Origin: Spirosoma sp. SC4-14 | Lineage (GTDB): Bacteria; Bacteroidota; Bacteroidia; Cytophagales; Spirosomataceae | DNA: 64,000 nt | Assembly (NCBI RefSeq): GCF_037201965.1 | Contig: NZ_CP147518.1 | Location: 7,681,001-7,745,000 of the forward strand | Direction: 5' to 3' | Part shown: positions 25,340 to 33,460 of the stretch, piece after piece | How the letters are laid out: every line of letters begins with the position of its first letter | Position numbering within the stretch: position 1 is the first letter of the stretch | Position numbers and translations under genes: made by a program | The notes under the pieces: generated by a model | What the model saw: the letters and a program-made list of their open reading frames with translations, nothing else | What the model was told of the DNA's origin: nothing | Databases searched by the model: none

Positions 25340-26878
25340 ATGCCTTATTCCACAACTGAAACCGTCGATGCTGTCGTAATCGGAACCGGTGCGGGCGGTG
25401 CGCCCCTACTGGCACGCCTGGCCAAAGCTGGCCTGAAAGTAGTTGCACTGGAAGCTGGCAAGCACTGGAACCCCCAGCACGACTTTCCGACCGACGAAAA
25501 AGCGCAGAGTAAACTCTTCTGGAACGATGAACGGCTTAGCGCGGGCAACGATCCCCTACCCTTTGGCAACAACAATTCGGGCACAGGTGTTGGTGGCTCT
25601 ACCCTTCATTACACAGCCTACACGCCACGAGCCCAACCCGACGATTTCCGTATCCGAACCGACTTCGGTGTTGGTGAAGACTGGCCCCTGAGCTTTGCGG
25701 ATATTGAGCCGTATTATGACGAGGTTGAGCAATTTCTGGGCGTATCGGGGCCTTCACCTTACCCCTGGGGCCCTGCTCGCAAACACGCTTACGCGCTAGG
25801 GCCATTACCCATAAACGGTGCCGGCCAATTGATGGATCGTGGTTGCAAATCGCTGGGGATCAACACATCGCCCGCAGCCAATGCGGCTCTGTCGGCAGGT
25901 TATTATCAGGAAGGCGTCGGATACCGGCCTGCCTGTGCCAACCGGGGCTTCTGTCAGGCAGGATGTACCATTGGCGCCAAAGCAAGTATGGATGTCACCT
26001 ACATTCCACTTGCCCTGTATCACGGAGCCGAGATTCGGCCAGAATGTTTTGTAACCCAGTTGATTAAAAACAGCGTGGGCAAAATCAGTGAAGTTGTCTA
26101 TATACGAAACGGGCAGGAAGAACGGCAACGATGTCGGTTTGTTTTTCTGTGTGCAGGAACTATTGAAACTGCCCGCCTATTGCTTCTTAACGGACTCGCG
26201 AACAGCAGTGGACAGGTTGGCCGAAATATTATGGCTCATCCGGGCCTGCAAATCTGGGGCGAGTTCGATGACGATGTGCGTCCATACAAAGGCATTCCGG
26301 GGGCCTTAATATCTGAAGATATGCACCGCCCTCCAAAGGCCGACTTCGCGGGCGGATACCTTCTACAATCTATTGGCGTAATGCCGGTTACGTATATGAG
26401 CCAAATGGCACGAGGACGCGGATTGTGGGGGCAGGCCCTAAAACAGGCGGCTTCGGCTTACAACCATGTAGCGGGTATCAATATTCTGGGCGACTGTCTG
26501 CCTTACGACCACAATTATCTGGAGCTCTCGGACGAAAAAGATGCTCGTGACCTCCCCAAACCCCGTGTTTATTTCACAAACGGCGACAATGAACACCGCC
26601 TGACCGTTCATGCCAACAACGTCATGCGCGACATCTGGGAGGCTGCTGGTGCCCGAAACGTCTGGGCATTTCCCCGTAATGCCCACGTAATCGGTACCTG
26701 CCGAATGGGAAACAAGCCCGATCAGGCAGTGGTGAACGCCAATGGGCAATCGTTCGACATTCCGAATTTATTTATCAGTGATAACTCAACGTTCCCCAGT
26801 GCCTTAAGCGTTAATCCAGCTCTGACAATCATGGCGTTATCGCTTCGAACTGCGGATTGTTTTTTACAAAAAGGTTGA
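25340..26878 (+). CDS. GMC-family FAD-dependent oxidoreductase
   Basis: This is a 512-residue glucose-methanol-choline oxidoreductase. The FAD-binding motif GTGAGGAPLLARLAKAG is at residues 15-31, followed by VALEAGKHW. Further family signatures are NNNSGTGVGGSTLHYTAYTPR, a CQAGCTIGAKASM segment and CAGTIETARLLLL. The catalytic His-containing C-terminal block (NAHVIGTCRMG, then VNPALTIMALSLR) is intact. It oxidises an alcohol, sugar or polyol, with the subunit-3-like protein as partner. There is no signal peptide, in agreement with the partner. It lies between that gene and a glycosidase-like gene, so the substrate may be a sugar released by the neighbouring GH1-like enzyme. That link is an inference. 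Confidence 0.9.
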   Translation: MPYSTTETVDAVVIGTGAGGAPLLARLAKAGLKVVALEAGKHWNPQHDFPTDEKAQSKLFWNDERLSAGNDPLPFGNNNSGTGVGGSTLHYTAYTPRAQPDDFRIRTDFGVGEDWPLSFADIEPYYDEVEQFLGVSGPSPYPWGPARKHAYALGPLPINGAGQLMDRGCKSLGINTSPAANAALSAGYYQEGVGYRPACANRGFCQAGCTIGAKASMDVTYIPLALYHGAEIRPECFVTQLIKNSVGKISEVVYIRNGQEERQRCRFVFLCAGTIETARLLLLNGLANSSGQVGRNIMAHPGLQIWGEFDDDVRPYKGIPGALISEDMHRPPKADFAGGYLLQSIGVMPVTYMSQMARGRGLWGQALKQAASAYNHVAGINILGDCLPYDHNYLELSDEKDARDLPKPRVYFTNGDNEHRLTVHANNVMRDIWEAAGARNVWAFPRNAHVIGTCRMGNKPDQAVVNANGQSFDIPNLFISDNSTFPSALSVNPALTIMALSLRTADCFLQKG

Positions 26879-26958
26879 TTGGCTTATCGTAAAATCGGTT
26901 TGCGGTATATACCTCCGGCCGACTTCTGTAAGCCGACTTCCGTAAGCCAGTCGATGTT

Positions 26959-28299
26959 ATGAAACAGAACGGATTTTTAGATCATATCAAACGCAAATTT
27001 GGCGACGGCAACTACGACGGCGATCAATTTGGCGGGGCCAATGGACACGATGGGAGCGGATTTCCGACCACAAATCCCAGCAATTTTATGTTCGCTACAG
27101 GCATTGAGTGCTCCTATCCAACGATTCAGAACGGCACCGTTCGGCGCGACCAGCTTCGGGAATGTGGTCATTATGATCAGTGGAAAGACGATTTAGGACT
27201 CGTGAAAGAAATGGGACTGAATGTGCTTCGGTATGGACTTCCCTATTATAGCATTCATCAGGGACCGGGTAAATTCGACTGGAGTTTTGCTGATCTGGCA
27301 ATGGCCGAAATCAAACGCCTGGGTATTATCCCGATTCTGGATCTGATGCATTTTGGCGTACCCGACTGGATTGGCAACTTTCAAAACCCAGAGCTTCCGA
27401 TTCATTTTGCCAGCTATGCCGCAGCAGTTGCCAAACGCTACCCGTGGGTTCGTTACTATACGCCCGTTAATGAGATTTATGTTACGGCCCGCATCAGTGG
27501 TCGCGATGGTGTCTGGAATGAACAGCTAAAAACCGACCGAGGCTTCGTAACAGCACTTAAGCACTGTGTAGCTGCCAGCATTATGGCCAATCAGCAGCTT
27601 GCCCGGTATCGAAACGATTGCGTAATCGTGCAAAGCGAAAGTGCCGAATATACTCATGAACTCTGCGCTACGCCCTCAGCGCAGACAATTCTGGACAACG
27701 AACTACGGTTTTTATCGCTGGACCTGCTGTATGCCAATGCGCCATCGGCTACGGTTGCTATGTTTATGATGGACAACGGTCTTACCCGCGACGAGTATAA
27801 CTGGTTTATGGCCGGAAAACCGCCCGGCTACCAGATCATGGGCAATGACTATTATGGTCGTAATGAACGGATCAAGCTAGCGGACGGCTCTATCAAAACG
27901 TCGATGGATGTGCTGGGCTGGTATGAAATTACCCGCGAATATTACGAACGGTATCATATGCCCGTTATGCATACCGAAACAAACGTATTTGAGGCCGACC
28001 AGGCACCCGTCTGGCTCTATAAACAGTGGGCGGGTATTATGCGCATGCGCCGAAGTGGCGTACCGGTCCTAGGCTTTACGTGGTATAGCCTCATCGACCA
28101 GATCGACTGGGACTCGCAGCTCGGTCAGGTTAATAATCATGTGAATGCCTGCGGGCTTTACGACCTCAACCGAAAGCCACGACCGGTAGCAGAAGCCTAC
28201 AAAAATATTCTCAACGAGTTTGGCCAGATCACGGTTGTGCCTTACGGAGAAATGCTTGAAATGACCGATCAACCAGCTCGACTTAAGGTACAGATCTGA
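26959..28299 (+). CDS. Glycoside hydrolase family 1-like protein
   Basis: This 446-residue TIM-barrel protein has GH1/clan-A features. The first strand region is FMFATGIECSYP, the putative acid/base Glu172 is in YYTPVNEIY, and the putative nucleophile Glu340 is in MPVMHTETNVF. The canonical GH1 motifs are TxNEP and (I/V)TENG, so both sites are altered, although both glutamates remain. Later parts (GFTWYSLIDQIDWDSQL, VNACGLYDLNRKPRPVAEAY) match family C-terminal regions. It lacks a signal peptide. It may cleave beta-glucosides inside the cell or act on a modified sugar. The stop codon overlaps the start of the hydrolase gene, so translation is coupled. Substrate specificity is not readable. 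Confidence 0.82.
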   Translation: MKQNGFLDHIKRKFGDGNYDGDQFGGANGHDGSGFPTTNPSNFMFATGIECSYPTIQNGTVRRDQLRECGHYDQWKDDLGLVKEMGLNVLRYGLPYYSIHQGPGKFDWSFADLAMAEIKRLGIIPILDLMHFGVPDWIGNFQNPELPIHFASYAAAVAKRYPWVRYYTPVNEIYVTARISGRDGVWNEQLKTDRGFVTALKHCVAASIMANQQLARYRNDCVIVQSESAEYTHELCATPSAQTILDNELRFLSLDLLYANAPSATVAMFMMDNGLTRDEYNWFMAGKPPGYQIMGNDYYGRNERIKLADGSIKTSMDVLGWYEITREYYERYHMPVMHTETNVFEADQAPVWLYKQWAGIMRMRRSGVPVLGFTWYSLIDQIDWDSQLGQVNNHVNACGLYDLNRKPRPVAEAYKNILNEFGQITVVPYGEMLEMTDQPARLKVQI

Positions 28300-29084
28300 T
28301 GACTACGGCCAGACGCATTTTTGCAAATAACATACACCTAAATATACTTGAACAGGGAAGCGGCCCGTTGTCGCTTGTTTTCCTTCACTATTTTGGCGGC
28401 TCTGCTTTAGAATGGCAATTCGTTATGAACCCGTTAGCTAACTACTATCATTGTGTAGCTATTGATCTGCGCGGTTTTGGCAACTCCGATGCGCCACCAT
28501 CGGGCTATTCGGTAAACGACATGGCCGACGATATTGCAGCTACACTAAAAACACTACAGATAGAGAGGGCTGTAGTTATTGGCCATTCGATGAGTGGAAA
28601 AGCGGCTCTGGCACTAGCTGCCCGACAACCAGCAGAGTTACAATCATTAATTCTTGTTTCACCCTCGCCACCTGTGCCAGAACCAATTCCCGATCAGGAA
28701 CGGCAAAAACTCCTCCAGGGACACGGTCGGCGGTCGGGGGCCGAGCAAACCTTGAAAAACATAACAGCAGCATCTGTTTCTGAAAACGTTAAGGAACAAA
28801 TTATTGCCGACGACCTGCGCACCTCAAAAGTTGCCTGGGATGCATGGCTGATGGCGGGTAGTAAGGAAAATATAGCCGGTCAACTGTCTTCCATCAACAT
28901 TCCGGTGTCCATTATTGTAGGCACTTCAGATCGGGCTTTGCCGCCCGACGTACAAACAAAACTGGTTATCCCTTATCTGAAAACAGCCTCTTTAGATATG
29001 ATAGAAAACGCCGGTCATCTGCTTCCGTGGGAGGTACCAGAGCAGCTAGCCGATTTTATTCTGAAAAAAATTTGGGCAGGTTAG
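28299..29084 (+). CDS. Alpha/beta-fold hydrolase
   Basis: This 261-residue protein has an alpha/beta hydrolase fold. Its nucleophile elbow is GHSMSG (Ser97), an oxyanion-region HYFGGSALEW lies near residue 30, and a C-terminal histidine is in NAGHLLPWE. The catalytic acid is probably the Asp in GTSDRALPP. It could be an esterase, lactonase or C-C hydrolase. Given the upstream dehydrogenases, a lactone-opening role is possible, since sugar oxidation yields lactones, but that is inference. Its ATG overlaps the TGA of the upstream glycosidase gene by one base. The next feature downstream is the tRNA-Pro promoter, so it ends this operon. Confidence 0.85.
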   Translation: MTTARRIFANNIHLNILEQGSGPLSLVFLHYFGGSALEWQFVMNPLANYYHCVAIDLRGFGNSDAPPSGYSVNDMADDIAATLKTLQIERAVVIGHSMSGKAALALAARQPAELQSLILVSPSPPVPEPIPDQERQKLLQGHGRRSGAEQTLKNITAASVSENVKEQIIADDLRTSKVAWDAWLMAGSKENIAGQLSSINIPVSIIVGTSDRALPPDVQTKLVIPYLKTASLDMIENAGHLLPWEVPEQLADFILKKIWAG

Positions 29085-29106
29085 ACAAAAAATTAATCAA
29101 ACACGC

Positions 29107-29114
29107 TATTTTTG
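29107..29114 (+). promoter_or_regulatory. -7 box for tRNA-Pro and probably the trp operon
   Basis: TATTTTTG is a perfect TAnnTTTG. It ends 10 bases before the first base of tRNA-Pro. No other TAnnTTTG box lies between here and trpE (29411) on this strand, so it is the best candidate to drive the tRNA, the Trp leader and the trp genes. Confidence 0.6.
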
Positions 29115-29124
29115 TGCCCTCAAA

Positions 29125-29201
29125 CGGGGTGTAGCGCAGCCTGGTAGCGCGCTACGTTCGGGACGTAGAGGTCGTGGGTTCGAATCCCGCCACCCCGACC
29201 A
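29125..29201 (+). tRNA. tRNA-Pro (anticodon CGG), CCA encoded
   Basis: This 77-nt tRNA folds perfectly. The acceptor stem is CGGGGTG with CACCCCG, followed by discriminator A and genomic CCA. The anticodon stem CTACG/CGTAG encloses the seven-base loop TTCGGGA, giving anticodon CGG, which reads the proline codon CCG. The T-arm contains GGTTCGAATCC. The trp leader ORF starts 23 bases downstream without an intervening terminator, so 3' processing from a longer transcript is expected. Confidence 0.95.
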
Positions 29202-29224
29202 ACGAAAAGCAGAAACAAGAACTC

Positions 29225-29281
29225 ATGAATAATAAGGTTAACAACATGATTTGGTGGTGGCACTCTTCTCATTGGGGATGA
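29225..29281 (+). CDS. trpL: Trp operon leader peptide (MNNKVNNMIWWWHSSHWG)
   Basis: This is an 18-codon ORF with start ATG at 29225 and stop TGA at 29279-29281. It has three consecutive Trp codons (29252-29260) and a fourth at 29273. Trp is normally the rarest residue, so four in 18, placed upstream of trpE and immediately before an alternative hairpin system, is the hallmark of a ribosome-mediated attenuator. The peptide itself probably has no function; its translation speed reports the level of charged tRNA-Trp. There is no Shine-Dalgarno sequence, only an A-rich stretch, which is usual in this phylum. An internal ATG at 29246 could serve as an alternative start and would keep all four Trp codons. 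Confidence 0.85.
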   Translation: MNNKVNNMIWWWHSSHWG

Positions 29282-29355
29282 GGGTTGCCGCTATTGTTGT
29301 TCACCAACAAATTTCACAAAGGCTCACCGTCATCCCGGTGAGCCTTCTTTTTTTC
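29259..29355 (+). promoter_or_regulatory. Trp attenuator: alternative antiterminator and terminator hairpins
   Basis: Region 1 (GGC at 29259-29261 and CTCAT at 29268-29272) can pair with region 2 (ATGAG, GCC). Region 2 (29275-29289) can instead pair with region 3 (29321-29336). GGGATGA pairs with TCATCCC and GGT with ACC, with two more terminal pairs beyond a small mismatch; this is the antiterminator. Region 3 is also the 5' arm of the terminator (29319-29346), so the two folds exclude each other. A ribosome stalled at the Trp triplet covers region 1 and leaves region 2 free to antiterminate. A ribosome at the leader stop codon, which lies inside region 2, masks it and lets the terminator form. 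Confidence 0.82.
29319..29355 (+). terminator. Attenuator terminator ahead of trpE
   Basis: This is a perfect 11-bp stem, AAGGCTCACCG (29319-29329) with CGGTGAGCCTT (29336-29346), with a six-base loop. A T-rich run to 29355 follows. It lies 55 bases before the trpE ATG and has no internal promoter after it, so trp transcription must pass through it. Confidence 0.92.
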
Positions 29356-29410
29356 CAGAACTCGCCCCTCAAACATCCATTCGATCACAAAGCCTGTAAA
29401 GCCCAACAAC

Positions 29411-30862
29411 ATGAGTACTACTCTCAAAACACCCACTACCTATCGGATCGTCAGCAAGCATAAGCGGATGCTGGCCGATATTATCACGCCGGTTAGTATT
29501 TACCTTCGTATCCGCGACCGGTTTCTCAATAGCATCCTGCTCGAAAGCTCCGACTATCATGGCAACGAAAACAGTTTTTCGTACATCGCCTTCGATCCGG
29601 TTGCCAGCTTCTCCTACGACGGCGGTCTGCTAACCATTAAAATGCCGGACGAAGCAGAACAAACGCACGAAATGACCGAAAGTCGCGATATGCTCGATGC
29701 GCTTCAACGGTTTAAGGATAGTTTTCAGCACGAGAAATCGCCATTCCCATTCATTAGCAACGGCCTGTTTGGCTACTTTGGCTATCCGGCTGTTCAGAGC
29801 TTTGAAGATATTACTCTTCATGCACCTATACCGGCCGAAAATCAGATTCCGGCGGCCGTTTTCATGGTATATCGATACGTACTGGCCATTAATCACTTCA
29901 AGGATGAGCTGTATCTGTTCGAACATAGCTACCTCCGTAATGGCGACGCCGAACATACTGACCCGGAGGGTCGAATCGATTATATCAGTGATTTAATTAC
30001 GGGCCGCAACTACCCAACTTATTCATTCAATACAGCCGGGCCAGAACAATCGAATTTCACCGACGATCAATTCAGGGCAGTTATCCAGAAAGGAAAAGAC
30101 CACTGCCAGCGGGGCGATGTATTCCAGATCGTTTTGTCGCGCCGGTTTTCGACCCCGTTTATTGGCGACGAATTTAATGTATATCGGGCCTTACGGTCGC
30201 TGAATCCCTCTCCTTACTTGTTCTACTTCGACTACGGCAACTATAAACTCTTCGGTTCATCGCCCGAATCGCAGATTGTTGTTAAAGATCGAAAAGCCAC
30301 CATCTATCCCATTGCCGGAACCTTCCGGCGCACAGGCGATGACGTTCACGATGCAGAGCTGGCCCAGAAACTTTACGACGATCCTAAAGAATCGGCCGAA
30401 CACGTAATGCTGGTCGACCTGGCCCGTAACGACCTGAGTCGCAACTGCGATGTGGTGAAAGTGGAAACCTTTAAAGAGGTTCAATATTATTCACACGTCA
30501 TTCATCTGGTATCTAAAGTGGTTGGCAACCTGACCGAATCGGCCGATCCGCTACAAATTGTGGCCGAAACGTTCCCGGCCGGAACGCTGTCGGGTGCTCC
30601 CAAACATATGGCTATGCAATTGATTGATCGTTATGAAAGCATCAGCCGCAGTTTCTACTCAGGCAGCATTGGGTATATGGGTTTCGACGGCGAGTTTAAC
30701 CATGCCATCATGATCCGTACGTTCATGAGTAAAGACAATACACTCTACTATCAGGCGGGTGCGGGCATTGTTGCCAAGTCGGTAGTCGAAAGCGAATTGC
30801 AGGAAGTACACAACAAACTGGCTGCTCTTCGGACAGCTATCGAACAGGCGAAAACTATTTAA
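29411..30862 (+). CDS. trpE: Anthranilate synthase component I
   Basis: This 483-residue chorismate-binding enzyme makes anthranilate from chorismate and ammonia or glutamine, with TrpG as glutaminase. The N-terminal feedback site motif LLES (residues 43-46), with the SFSYIAFDP segment, binds tryptophan, so allosteric inhibition is expected in addition to attenuation. The catalytic domain carries GDVFQIVLSRRFS, PSPYLFYFDYG, SPESQIVVKDR, PIAGTFRR, HVMLVDLARND and PAGTLSGAPK, all strongly conserved. It starts at ATG 29411, 55 bases after the attenuator terminator. TrpG is encoded 82 bases downstream, with a palindrome between them. Confidence 0.97.
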   Translation: MSTTLKTPTTYRIVSKHKRMLADIITPVSIYLRIRDRFLNSILLESSDYHGNENSFSYIAFDPVASFSYDGGLLTIKMPDEAEQTHEMTESRDMLDALQRFKDSFQHEKSPFPFISNGLFGYFGYPAVQSFEDITLHAPIPAENQIPAAVFMVYRYVLAINHFKDELYLFEHSYLRNGDAEHTDPEGRIDYISDLITGRNYPTYSFNTAGPEQSNFTDDQFRAVIQKGKDHCQRGDVFQIVLSRRFSTPFIGDEFNVYRALRSLNPSPYLFYFDYGNYKLFGSSPESQIVVKDRKATIYPIAGTFRRTGDDVHDAELAQKLYDDPKESAEHVMLVDLARNDLSRNCDVVKVETFKEVQYYSHVIHLVSKVVGNLTESADPLQIVAETFPAGTLSGAPKHMAMQLIDRYESISRSFYSGSIGYMGFDGEFNHAIMIRTFMSKDNTLYYQAGAGIVAKSVVESELQEVHNKLAALRTAIEQAKTI

Positions 30863-30865
30863 TGC

Positions 30866-30923
30866 GTGAAGAATAACAGGGTGATTGCAAACTATTTTAT
30901 ACTCTTCACTTTTCATTCTTCAC
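30866..30923. repeat. Inverted repeat between trpE and trpG
   Basis: GTGAAGAAT (30866-30874) pairs perfectly with ATTCTTCAC (30915-30923) across a 40-base AT-rich loop. There is no T-run, so termination is not indicated. Confidence 0.55.
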
Positions 30924-30944
30924 TATCAACTCTCCTTTCAGATT

Positions 30945-31511
30945 ATGAAACTTTTAGTCTTAGATAATTACGATTCCTTTACCTACAACCTGGTTTATAT
31001 TCTGCGGGAGTTGGGAAATCGGCCCGATGTAATTCGGAACAACAAGATTGCACTGGATGCTGTCAGCCAATACGACAAAATTATGCTTTCGCCGGGGCCG
31101 GGTATCCCATCTGAGGCTGGTATTATGCAGGATCTCATTACTGAATATGGCCCAACCAAAAGCATTCTGGGTATTTGCCTCGGTCATCAGGGAATTGGCG
31201 AAGCCTATGGTGCCACACTCGAAAACCTGGGCGATGTGCTCCATGGCGTTGCGCACCGGGCCATGGTTACAGATCGCTCTGAGCGGCTTTTCAACAACAT
31301 TCCTGATGAGCTGACCGTTGGGCGCTATCACTCGTGGACGGTAGTACCTGAGTCGATACCCAGTGAGTTGCGGACTACGGCCGTAGACGAACATGGACGC
31401 GTAATGGGTTTGGCACATATTCGCTACGATGTTCGTGGGTTACAGTTTCACCCCGAATCAGTATTGACCGAAAACGGTGTGAAAATGATTCAGAACTGGC
31501 TATCTCTGTAG
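30945..31511 (+). CDS. trpG: Anthranilate synthase component II (glutamine amidotransferase)
   Basis: This 188-residue class-I glutaminase supplies ammonia to TrpE. The nucleophile Cys78 is in GICLGHQGIGEAYG, and the His-Glu pair is in LQFHPESVLTENG. The N-terminus MKLLVLDNYDSFTYNLV and the oxyanion-type SPGPGIPSEAG are family signatures. I start at ATG 30945; an upstream in-frame ATG at 30885 would translate the intergenic palindrome. It could also serve PabB for folate synthesis if no separate pabA exists, which cannot be judged here. Its TAG stop lies inside the hairpin that separates it from trpD. Confidence 0.96.
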   Translation: MKLLVLDNYDSFTYNLVYILRELGNRPDVIRNNKIALDAVSQYDKIMLSPGPGIPSEAGIMQDLITEYGPTKSILGICLGHQGIGEAYGATLENLGDVLHGVAHRAMVTDRSERLFNNIPDELTVGRYHSWTVVPESIPSELRTTAVDEHGRVMGLAHIRYDVRGLQFHPESVLTENGVKMIQNWLSL

Positions 31512-31533
31512 AGACTCCTCTTTGCGTCTCTAC
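31508..31533. repeat. Hairpin repeat GTAGAGAC/GTCTCTAC between trpG and trpD
   Basis: The 8-bp perfect arms GTAGAGAC (31508-31515) and GTCTCTAC (31526-31533) enclose a 10-base loop. The trpG stop codon is inside the 5' arm. This TGTAGAGACGC-type hairpin resembles a common interspersed repeat of Cytophagales and cyanobacteria. There is no T-tract. Confidence 0.7.
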
Positions 31534-31548
31534 ACAAATCAAATAACG

Positions 31549-32535
31549 ATGAAAGCTATTTTAAACCACTTATTTGAGTACAAATTCCTGACCAAAGACC
31601 AGGCTCGACAAGTGCTGCTGGGCATTGGTCGGGGCGAATATAACGCAGCGCAAATTGCGTCGTTTCTAACCGTTTATATGATGCGAAGCCTTCGGCTCGA
31701 AGAACTCGAAGGCTTTCGGGATGCGATGCTTGAGCTTTGCCTGCCGGTCGATCTGGCGGCCTATGACCCAATGGATTTATGTGGCACCGGCGGTGACGGT
31801 AAAGACACATTTAACATTTCGACACTGTCGTCATTTGTGGTTGCGGGAGCAGGTCAATGCGTTGCCAAGCATGGCAATCATGGCGTATCGTCGCTGGTAG
31901 GCTCATCGACCGTGATGGAACGATTGGGCTATAAATTTACCAACGATGTAGGCGAATTACAGCGCAAGATGGAAACCGCCGGCATTTGCTTTCTACATGC
32001 TCCGTTGTTTCACCCAGCCATGAAAAACGTAGCCCCCATTCGCAAAGACCTCGGCGTAAAGACATTTTTCAATGTACTTGGCCCCATGATTAACCCCGCA
32101 AAGCCTCAAAAACAGCTTGTTGGCGTGTTTAACCTTGAATTAGCCCGATTATATGCGTATCTTTATCAGCAAACTGATAAACGGTTCATGATCCTGCACG
32201 CGCTGGACGGTTACGACGAGATTTCGTTAACGGGTGCTTTTAAAGTGATCAGTAATGAAACCGAACAGATTCTGGAACCGGAACAACTAGGGTTGAACAC
32301 ACTATCGCCCGAATTGCTGGCAGGTGGGCATACTCTTGACGAATCGGCTCAGATCTTTATGAACGTACTCAACGATGAAGCCACATCGGCTCAGAAACAA
32401 GCTGTTCTGGCCAATTCGGCAATGGCTTTGCTGGCAGCAGGTAAAGCAACAATGCGTGAAGATGCGGTTGCGATGGCCCGCGAATCGCTCGAAAGTAAAC
32501 GCGCACTAGCCAGTTTTAAGAAGTTGATTAATTAG
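31549..32535 (+). CDS. trpD: Anthranilate phosphoribosyltransferase
   Basis: This 328-residue enzyme transfers phosphoribose from PRPP to anthranilate. The PRPP-binding motif CGTGGDGKDTFNIST is intact, as are KHGNHGVSSLVGSSTVMERLG and the conserved FFNVLGPMINPA. The second metal-binding motif appears as LDGYDEISLTG. The start is ATG 31549; the frame is open upstream to 31522 without family similarity. It is the third biosynthetic gene of the trp operon, separated from trpG by a hairpin and from trpC by a 100-base repeat-rich gap. Length and order match standard TrpD proteins that are not fused to TrpG. Confidence 0.97.
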   Translation: MKAILNHLFEYKFLTKDQARQVLLGIGRGEYNAAQIASFLTVYMMRSLRLEELEGFRDAMLELCLPVDLAAYDPMDLCGTGGDGKDTFNISTLSSFVVAGAGQCVAKHGNHGVSSLVGSSTVMERLGYKFTNDVGELQRKMETAGICFLHAPLFHPAMKNVAPIRKDLGVKTFFNVLGPMINPAKPQKQLVGVFNLELARLYAYLYQQTDKRFMILHALDGYDEISLTGAFKVISNETEQILEPEQLGLNTLSPELLAGGHTLDESAQIFMNVLNDEATSAQKQAVLANSAMALLAAGKATMREDAVAMARESLESKRALASFKKLIN

Positions 32536-32635
32536 ACATAGTCATTCATGGTCATCCTTCGTCATTAGGTGTCGTAATTATTCCCTGAATACACTATTGA
32601 CCCAAAGAAATGACCCAATCTATGACGCGTAGCAA
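32536..32635. repeat. Imperfect palindromic gap between trpD and trpC
   Basis: The first half contains three GTCAT units in one orientation (near 32544, 32552 and 32561), and the second half contains ATGAC units in the opposite orientation, ending with the trpC start. It is an imperfect palindrome of the same GTCATT/AATGAC type seen at 4081-4121. It has no reading frame or promoter box. Confidence 0.45.
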
Positions 32636-33460
32636 ATGACAATTCTGGACGAAATTATTGCCCAAAAACGAATAGAAGTAGAGCAGCGAAAAGCAGCTAC
32701 ATCCCCATTAGCGCTGGAACAGATGCCCGATTTCAAACGGCAGCCTTTATCGGCGCGGGAAGCTATTCAGGATTTACGCTCAACAGGAATTATTGCCGAA
32801 TTCAAGCGTAAATCGCCCTCCAAAGGTATCATTAACGATCAGGCCGACGTAGCGACAACTACCCAGGGCTATGTACAGGCGGGTGCAGCCGTTTTGTCGG
32901 TATTAACCGATGAACCATTCTTTGGCGGTACACCAGCCGATTTACAAACCGCCCGGATAGCAAACCCGTCGACACCGATTCTGCGGAAAGACTTTATTGT
33001 CGATCAATATCAGTTGCTCGAAGCTAAAGCCTGGGGAGCCGATCTGGTTCTGCTGATTGCAGCCTGCCTGACTCCTGCTGAAGTCTCTATGCTTAGTCAA
33101 CAGGCGCAGGATATGGGCTTACAAGTGCTTCTCGAAGTTCATGATGAGGATGAACTCGACCGAAGCCTCACTCATTCGGTCGATCTGGTTGGGGTTAATA
33201 ACCGAAACCTAAAAACCTTTACGACCTCTATTGACACCTCACTTCGGTTAGTTGAACGGATTCCGGATACGTTTGCCAAAATAACGGAAAGCGGCCTGCG
33301 CGATGCTCAAACCATGTATTCTTTATTCCGCGCTGGCTTCGATGGGTTTCTCATTGGCGAAGCGTTCATGAAAACAGCCAATCCGGCCGCTGCGCTACAG
33401 TCGATAGTGGCTGATTATACTTCACATATGCCCACCTTTGCAAACTCGTTTACGTCATGA
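32636..33460 (+). CDS. trpC: Indole-3-glycerol phosphate synthase
   Basis: This 274-residue TIM-barrel enzyme closes the indole ring from CdRP. Conserved segments are ILDEIIAQKRIEVEQRK at the N-terminus, IIAEFKRKSPSKG carrying catalytic Glu and Lys residues, and LTDEPFFGG. PILRKDFIVDQYQ, LLEVHDEDELDR, VGVNNRNLKTF and ITESGLRD are also present. It is monofunctional, unlike the TrpC-TrpF fusion of enterobacteria. Its last four bases overlap the trpF start (ATGA), so translational coupling is expected. Confidence 0.97.
   Translation: MTILDEIIAQKRIEVEQRKAATSPLALEQMPDFKRQPLSAREAIQDLRSTGIIAEFKRKSPSKGIINDQADVATTTQGYVQAGAAVLSVLTDEPFFGGTPADLQTARIANPSTPILRKDFIVDQYQLLEAKAWGADLVLLIAACLTPAEVSMLSQQAQDMGLQVLLEVHDEDELDRSLTHSVDLVGVNNRNLKTFTTSIDTSLRLVERIPDTFAKITESGLRDAQTMYSLFRAGFDGFLIGEAFMKTANPAAALQSIVADYTSHMPTFANSFTS

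Noticed and set aside
29202-29410. T-box riboswitch as an alternative for the trpE leader
   Set aside because: I find no T-box consensus sequence or specifier loop. The Trp-rich leader ORF and the paired alternative hairpins explain the region better.
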